DNA of 64,000 bases from Janthinobacterium sp. SUN073 (GTDB lineage Bacteria > Pseudomonadota > Gammaproteobacteria > Burkholderiales > Burkholderiaceae_D). Below the pieces are notes generated by a model that was not told where the DNA came from, searched no databases, and saw nothing but the letters and a program-made list of their open reading frames with translations. This document shows positions 60,441-64,000 of the stretch, one piece after another. The stretch is from NCBI RefSeq assembly GCF_030397665.1, contig NZ_JAPUBT010000001.1, positions 372,001 to 436,000 on the forward strand, read 5' to 3'. How positions within the stretch are numbered: the first letter of the stretch is position 1; the number at the start of each line of letters is the position of its first letter. A program made the translations under genes and the position numbers.

Positions 60441-60794
60441 ATGCCGGCGTCCCTTATCGACAATCACCTGTCCTTCCAGCCTGCCGCCGAGATTCTGGCC
60501 GCGCGCGACAAGGACATGCCGACGCCACCAGGCGCCGGGCATGCGCTGGCCGCCATCGCCGAAGCCAAGGCCCAGCTGCGCAGCATCAAGCCGCGCAACC
60601 TTGCGCCCTTCATGGCCCAGGCGTGGGGATTGTCGCCGCGTGGCGCACGCCGTTCCGTGTTGATCGCCGCCGGCATGGACGCCGACCGCTGGGAATCGCC
60701 CATCCATTCATTTACCGAGGAAGAGCGCATCGAGCTGCGCGCCGCCACCTCTGCCGCTATCCGTGTGTACGAAAGACTGTTGAATGCAATCTAA
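60441..60794 (+). CDS. Early phage hypothetical protein (upstream of A)
   Basis: 117 aa. SIKPRNLAPFMAQAWGLSPR GARRSVLIAAGMDADRW is basic and helical with a possible DNA-binding helix-turn-helix. ESPIHSFTEEERIELRAATS follows. It overlaps the start of A by 11 bp. Family not recognised; similar proteins occur before gpA in related phages, by my recollection. Confidence 0.65.
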   Translation: MPASLIDNHLSFQPAAEILAARDKDMPTPPGAGHALAAIAEAKAQLRSIKPRNLAPFMAQAWGLSPRGARRSVLIAAGMDADRWESPIHSFTEEERIELRAATSAAIRVYERLLNAI

Positions 60795-62622
60795 ACAAAT
60801 CCTGTTGCCTGCCCCGCAACGTCACGAAGCCTTCTTGCGATCCGCCCAGTTCGCGCCCGAGCTGGCCCGCATCCCGTTCAAGTGGCGCAACCGCGTCATC
60901 ACGGCCGCCATGGCCAAGATGGCCTGGTCGTCCTGGTACAAAATCTATGAGTCCATCGCCACCAGCTTTGTGCGCGAGTTCGCCGAGCAGTACGTGCCGG
61001 CCGGCGTCGACCTGTCGCAGAGCGATGCGGACATCGTGACCACCGCCGAACGCGCGGCGGCCGGCGTCACCAAAATGCTGTGGATGGCCGTGTCCGACAC
61101 GCACGCCTTGCAGATCATGGAAGACGAATGCGCCTCGTATGGCATCGAGCTGCCCGAGTTCGACACGATGACCGACACCATCGCCCGCCTGGTGGACGCC
61201 CGCTGGTGGCGCCGCCAATTGCGCAAGCGCGTCAAGCGCGCCTTCGAGGCCGGCAATATCCGCCTGGGCTACGTGAACTATCGCGGCGAACCCTACGCCA
61301 GCAATGACGCCGTGCTGTCACGCCTGGCGCAAAACCGCCGCAACGCGGCAGCACTGGCGGCCACGCTGGTGCAAAACGAAAACGGCCAGCAATTCAGCAT
61401 CGCCGAGCTGGCCGAGAAAACGACCGCCAACAAGGCCATCCGGCGTGGCGAGCTGATGTTGCGCATCAACGGCTTTGAGCAGATCGCCCGCGAGTGCGGC
61501 GACCAGGGTATTTTCATCACCTGGACGTGCCCATCGCGCTTCCACGCCATGCAGCACAGCGGCAAGGCAAACGACAAGTTCGACGGTTCCACGCCGCGCG
61601 AGGCGAATGCCTACCTGGGCAAGATGACGTCGCTGTGCCGCTCCGCGCTGGCGCGCCGGGGCATCGGCCTGTACGGCTTTCGCATCGCCGAACCCCATCA
61701 CGATGGATGCCCGCATTGGCATCTGCTGCTGTTCGTGCGCCCCACCGCGAAATACAAGACGGCCCACTTGCAGGACGTGGCGGGCCGCGCCATCCGCATC
61801 ATGAAACGCTACGCCTGGCGCGTGGACCGTGGAGAACCGGGCGCCTTTAAACGCCGCCTGGACGTGAAACGCATCGACTGGGCCAAGGGCAGCGCCGCCG
61901 GCTACATCGCCAAGTACGTGGCCAAGAACATCGATGGCGTGGCCGAGCACAAGACCAAGGAAGGCTATGTGGTCACGGCCGACACCGAAGGCGATGTCGA
62001 GCTGACGCCATCGGCGCGCGTCGAGTCTTGGGCCGCCTGCTGGGGCATCCGTCAATTCCAGCAATGGGGCGGCGCGCCGGTCACCGTATGGCGTGAGCTG
62101 CGCCGCATCGAGGCAAGCATGCTCAATGAAGCCCCGGCCGCCATGCGCCGCGCCTGGGACGCCGTGCAAAAGATCGACGGCGAAAAGCGCGCCTGCTGGG
62201 CCGAATACCTGCGCGCCCAGGGCGGCGCCCTGGTGCCGCGCAAGGAACTGATCGTCACCCTGGCCAAGGACGAAAAGACCGTCATCGGCCGCTATGGTGA
62301 AACGCTGCGCACCACACCCTACGGCGTGCGCTGCAGCGACCTCATCGGCGTGGTCTTCAAGTCCGTGCGCCATACGTGGACGCCGGTACAGGCCACAGGC
62401 GGGCGCGGGGTGGCTGTTGGGGTTGCCGTTCCTCGGACTCGTGTAAATAACTGTACGCACCCCGTTGGCCCTGCCCCGGCCGCGCCGCCAGCGGCGCCCA
62501 TGCCTGACCTGCCCGACGAGGCAAAAACAGCACTGATTGCAGCCTGGGCGGCCGTCAACGCCTGCCCGTGGCCCCGGCTGATCGTCCCCGACAACCCACC
62601 CCATGAAGGAAATGGCACATGA
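60784..62622 (+). CDS. A: Rolling-circle replication initiator (P2 gpA)
   Basis: 612 aa, shorter than the 761 of P2 gpA. The HUH metal-binding motif is HHDGCPHWHLLLF at about 305-317, and the catalytic pair is Tyr374 and Tyr378 in GYIAKYVAKN, the two-tyrosine arrangement of gpA. FITWTCPSRFHAM (about 244-256) is the upstream strand. The nick site, and so the origin, is expected within this gene as in P2, but I could not locate it. It nicks and rejoins DNA to start replication. Confidence 0.94.
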   Translation: MQSKQILLPAPQRHEAFLRSAQFAPELARIPFKWRNRVITAAMAKMAWSSWYKIYESIATSFVREFAEQYVPAGVDLSQSDADIVTTAERAAAGVTKMLWMAVSDTHALQIMEDECASYGIELPEFDTMTDTIARLVDARWWRRQLRKRVKRAFEAGNIRLGYVNYRGEPYASNDAVLSRLAQNRRNAAALAATLVQNENGQQFSIAELAEKTTANKAIRRGELMLRINGFEQIARECGDQGIFITWTCPSRFHAMQHSGKANDKFDGSTPREANAYLGKMTSLCRSALARRGIGLYGFRIAEPHHDGCPHWHLLLFVRPTAKYKTAHLQDVAGRAIRIMKRYAWRVDRGEPGAFKRRLDVKRIDWAKGSAAGYIAKYVAKNIDGVAEHKTKEGYVVTADTEGDVELTPSARVESWAACWGIRQFQQWGGAPVTVWRELRRIEASMLNEAPAAMRRAWDAVQKIDGEKRACWAEYLRAQGGALVPRKELIVTLAKDEKTVIGRYGETLRTTPYGVRCSDLIGVVFKSVRHTWTPVQATGGRGVAVGVAVPRTRVNNCTHPVGPAPAAPPAAPMPDLPDEAKTALIAAWAAVNACPWPRLIVPDNPPHEGNGT

Positions 62623-62771
62623 GCACCTATGCCGTGATCGTTCGCACGCAAACCGAACGCTTTGAATTTTTTGAGGTTGCCGCGTCCAGCGGCGACGTGA
62701 TCGACGCCGCCATCGACCGCTACGGCGTGTGCGGCGTTACCGCCAAACTGAAAGGAGCACCGCAATGCTGA
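62619..62771 (+). CDS. 50-aa early phage protein
   Basis: STYAVIVRTQTERFEFFEVA, then ASSGDVIDAAIDRYGVCGVT. It overlaps the A stop (ATGA) and the next start. A small alpha/beta form; family not recognised. Confidence 0.6.
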   Translation: MSTYAVIVRTQTERFEFFEVAASSGDVIDAAIDRYGVCGVTAKLKGAPQC

Positions 62772-62986
62772 ACACCCTGACCAATTCGCCGCGGCAAATC
62801 GCCCTCGGCGACCGCGTGACATTCGATACCGACGAGGGCTACCAGGCCGGCACCGTCAACGACCTCCGCCGCGACGTGGGCAATGGGGAGCTGCATGCGT
62901 GGGTGGAGCTGGACCACCAGTGGCCGGGCATGTTCCGCGCCGTACCGCTGGCTGCTGTGCAGCCCCTCGCCGCGACAACACCATGA
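62765..62986 (+). CDS. Small early phage protein, beta-barrel-like
   Basis: 73 aa from ATG 62765 with AAAGGAGCACC upstream. IALGDRVTFDTDEGYQAGTV, then ELHAWVELDHQWPGMFRAVP suggests a small SH3-like barrel. Function unknown. It overlaps the next gene. Confidence 0.65.
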   Translation: MLNTLTNSPRQIALGDRVTFDTDEGYQAGTVNDLRRDVGNGELHAWVELDHQWPGMFRAVPLAAVQPLAATTP

Positions 62987-63258
62987 CGAAATGCATCACA
63001 AGTGATAAATGGCGCGGCGAGCGCGCCGAGCCCTTAGACCCGGCGATGGTGCGCTTCAAAGCGCGGGAAACAGCGGCGGCGAACTGCGAAGGTTGCCTGT
63101 TTGAGCGATCGTTCGGTGTGTGCTCCACTGCCGCAGCACTTGCTATGGCCAACGGCCAACCAGTCTGCGAGGAGCGCGCACCAGGCGGCATGACCTATAT
63201 CTACGTGCAGGACCAGAGCGACCCGCGCCAACTTGACCTGATAAGAACTATTTCATAG
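62983..63258 (+). CDS. Small cysteine-containing early phage protein
   Basis: 91 aa. Cysteines at CEGCLFERSFGVC and VCEER could bind metal. The pattern resembles small phage proteins annotated only as hypothetical. The start overlaps the previous stop (ATGA). Confidence 0.65.
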   Translation: MTKCITSDKWRGERAEPLDPAMVRFKARETAAANCEGCLFERSFGVCSTAAALAMANGQPVCEERAPGGMTYIYVQDQSDPRQLDLIRTIS

Positions 63259-63280
63259 AGCAATAAGGAGAAATACCGAC

Positions 63281-63487
63281 ATGAATGAATTGGCATTAAG
63301 TGATCAAGAGGTTATCGACCTGACACATTACCGACGCGCGGCAGAACAGCTCCGCGCCTTGAAGGAAATGGGCGTGCCCGCCACCAGATTGCACGACAAC
63401 ACAGTTCGCGTGCTTCGCATGCATCTTATCCATCCCGCTACCATGCCGGTGGCCCCCGCCCCTGTAAGGAAATCTGCCAGAAAATGA
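63281..63487 (+). CDS. DUF4224 family protein, integrase-linked
   Basis: 68 aa. ELALSDQEVIDLTHYRRAAE QLRALKEMGV fits DUF4224, small proteins found just before phage integrases and thought to work with them, perhaps as an excisionase-like factor. The stop overlaps the integrase start (ATGA). AAGGAG lies upstream. Confidence 0.8.
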   Translation: MNELALSDQEVIDLTHYRRAAEQLRALKEMGVPATRLHDNTVRVLRMHLIHPATMPVAPAPVRKSARK

Positions 63488-64000
63488 ATCGTCACCGCAA
63501 AACCAATCGCGGCCTGCCGCGCCGGGTCTACCTGAAAAACGGTGCGTATCGCTACCTGGCGGCCGCGCCCATGCGCAACCCGGCCAACGGCAAAATGCAA
63601 AGCTGGATTCACCTAGCCTATGAGGCCGAGGGGGAAAGCAAAATGCTGACGGCCCTGGCCGCACTCCTGGGTAGTCCGCACCTTGTCGAAGGCTCGATGC
63701 CTCATGCCTGCGTAGAATTCAAAGAAAATAAACTGGGCGGCTACGGCAAGGACACGCAAGATGCCTACCGTCGCTACCTGGACGTGATCGCCGACGAGTT
63801 CGAAGAATTCCACGCATCCCAGGTCACAACCAAGGACTGCGCCGGCTTCTTGCGTGACAACTTCAAAAATACGCCGAACACGGCGAAGAAATATGCTGCA
63901 CTGATGAGCCGGCTGTTCAAGTTCATCATCGGTGAACTGGGCCTGCGCCAAGACAACCCCATAGATCAACTCGACATGTCCAGTTACAAGACCGGACGCC
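63484..64000 (+). CDS. int: Tyrosine integrase, 5' part (truncated by window edge)
   Basis: About 172 residues are visible. A basic Arg-rich start (NRHRKTNRGLPRRVYLKNGA) and AT-hook/SAM-like core-binding text (AYRRYLDVIADEFEEFHASQ, NTAKKYAALMSRLFKFIIGE) match phage integrases of the lambda type. The catalytic Arg-His-Arg-Tyr domain lies beyond the edge. It would cut attP and attB; the target site is not visible here. Confidence 0.9.
   Translation, partial: MNRHRKTNRGLPRRVYLKNGAYRYLAAAPMRNPANGKMQSWIHLAYEAEGESKMLTALAALLGSPHLVEGSMPHACVEFKENKLGGYGKDTQDAYRRYLDVIADEFEEFHASQVTTKDCAGFLRDNFKNTPNTAKKYAALMSRLFKFIIGELGLRQDNPIDQLDMSSYKTGR

Larger units (their letters stand above)
34306..64000. mobile_element. 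P2-like prophage, right end outside window
   Basis: From a small zinc-finger gene at 34731 through Q-P, O-N-M-L-X, lysis, R-S, V-W-J-I-H-G, FI-FII, E/E', T-U-D, repressor, early genes, gpA and integrase, gene order follows P2-like phages of beta-proteobacteria. The left boundary is not proven: it must lie between the orphan gene and the terminator at 34637. The integrase at 63484 is cut by the window edge, so attR is unseen. In this group integrase lies beyond A, rather than beside the repressor as in P2 itself. Confidence 0.93.

Overview
The window looks like a GC-rich betaproteobacterial chromosome, most likely Oxalobacteraceae and Janthinobacterium-like. The basis is codon and GC style, the DUF3739-type giant haemagglutinin, and the kinds of IS remnants and P2-like phage seen. 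The genus is an inference from family content; no rRNA or marker gene is present.

Region 1-4.1 kb: a surface gene with Ig-like repeats runs off the left edge on the minus strand. Divergent from it are three tandem 177-aa tail-collar (Mdp-type) paralogs, and convergent with those is a small DUF6916 gene. Region 4.2-7.4 kb: a secreted S9 prolyl-oligopeptidase-type peptidase, then a minus-strand pair made of a small secreted orphan and an upstream, apparently frameshifted, MepA-like murein endopeptidase.

Region 7.6-24.0 kb: one minus-strand locus, read in transcription order as STN/TonB-like signalling protein, ECF sigma factor, FecR-type anti-sigma factor, a 4260-aa filamentous-haemagglutinin (TpsA-like) exoprotein, and a second ECF sigma factor. 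The first three genes have the architecture of the barrel-less PUMA3 (Vre) surface-signalling system of Pseudomonas aeruginosa. No TpsB transporter is in the window.

Region 24.0-34.3 kb: a scarred accessory stretch. It holds remnants of IS3, IS6 and IS481 transposases, an FAD monooxygenase with a divergent LysR regulator, a GH13 alpha-glucosidase fused in frame to an unrelated 93-aa tail, the 3' half of a tRNA-Pro with its terminator (an integration scar), a small orphan gene, a membrane diguanylate cyclase, and a 236-aa orphan behind an AT-rich leader.

Region 34.3-64.0 kb: a P2-like (Peduovirus-type) prophage, continuing beyond the right edge. Q and P run left. O-N-M-L-X, holin, endolysin, Rz/Rz1, R-S, V-W-J-I, H-G, FI-FII, E/E', T-U-D run right. 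Two AT-rich insertions break the synteny: a 68-aa membrane protein between S and V, and a 509-aa protein with a PD-(D/E)XK-like motif after D, at a position where P2-like phages often carry defence genes. A repressor and divergent early operon follow (RHH-type small proteins, Ogr-type zinc finger, gpA replication initiator, small ORFs, DUF4224 and the 5' part of a tyrosine integrase). The structural and replication sets look complete, so the prophage may be functional if the missing right end is intact.
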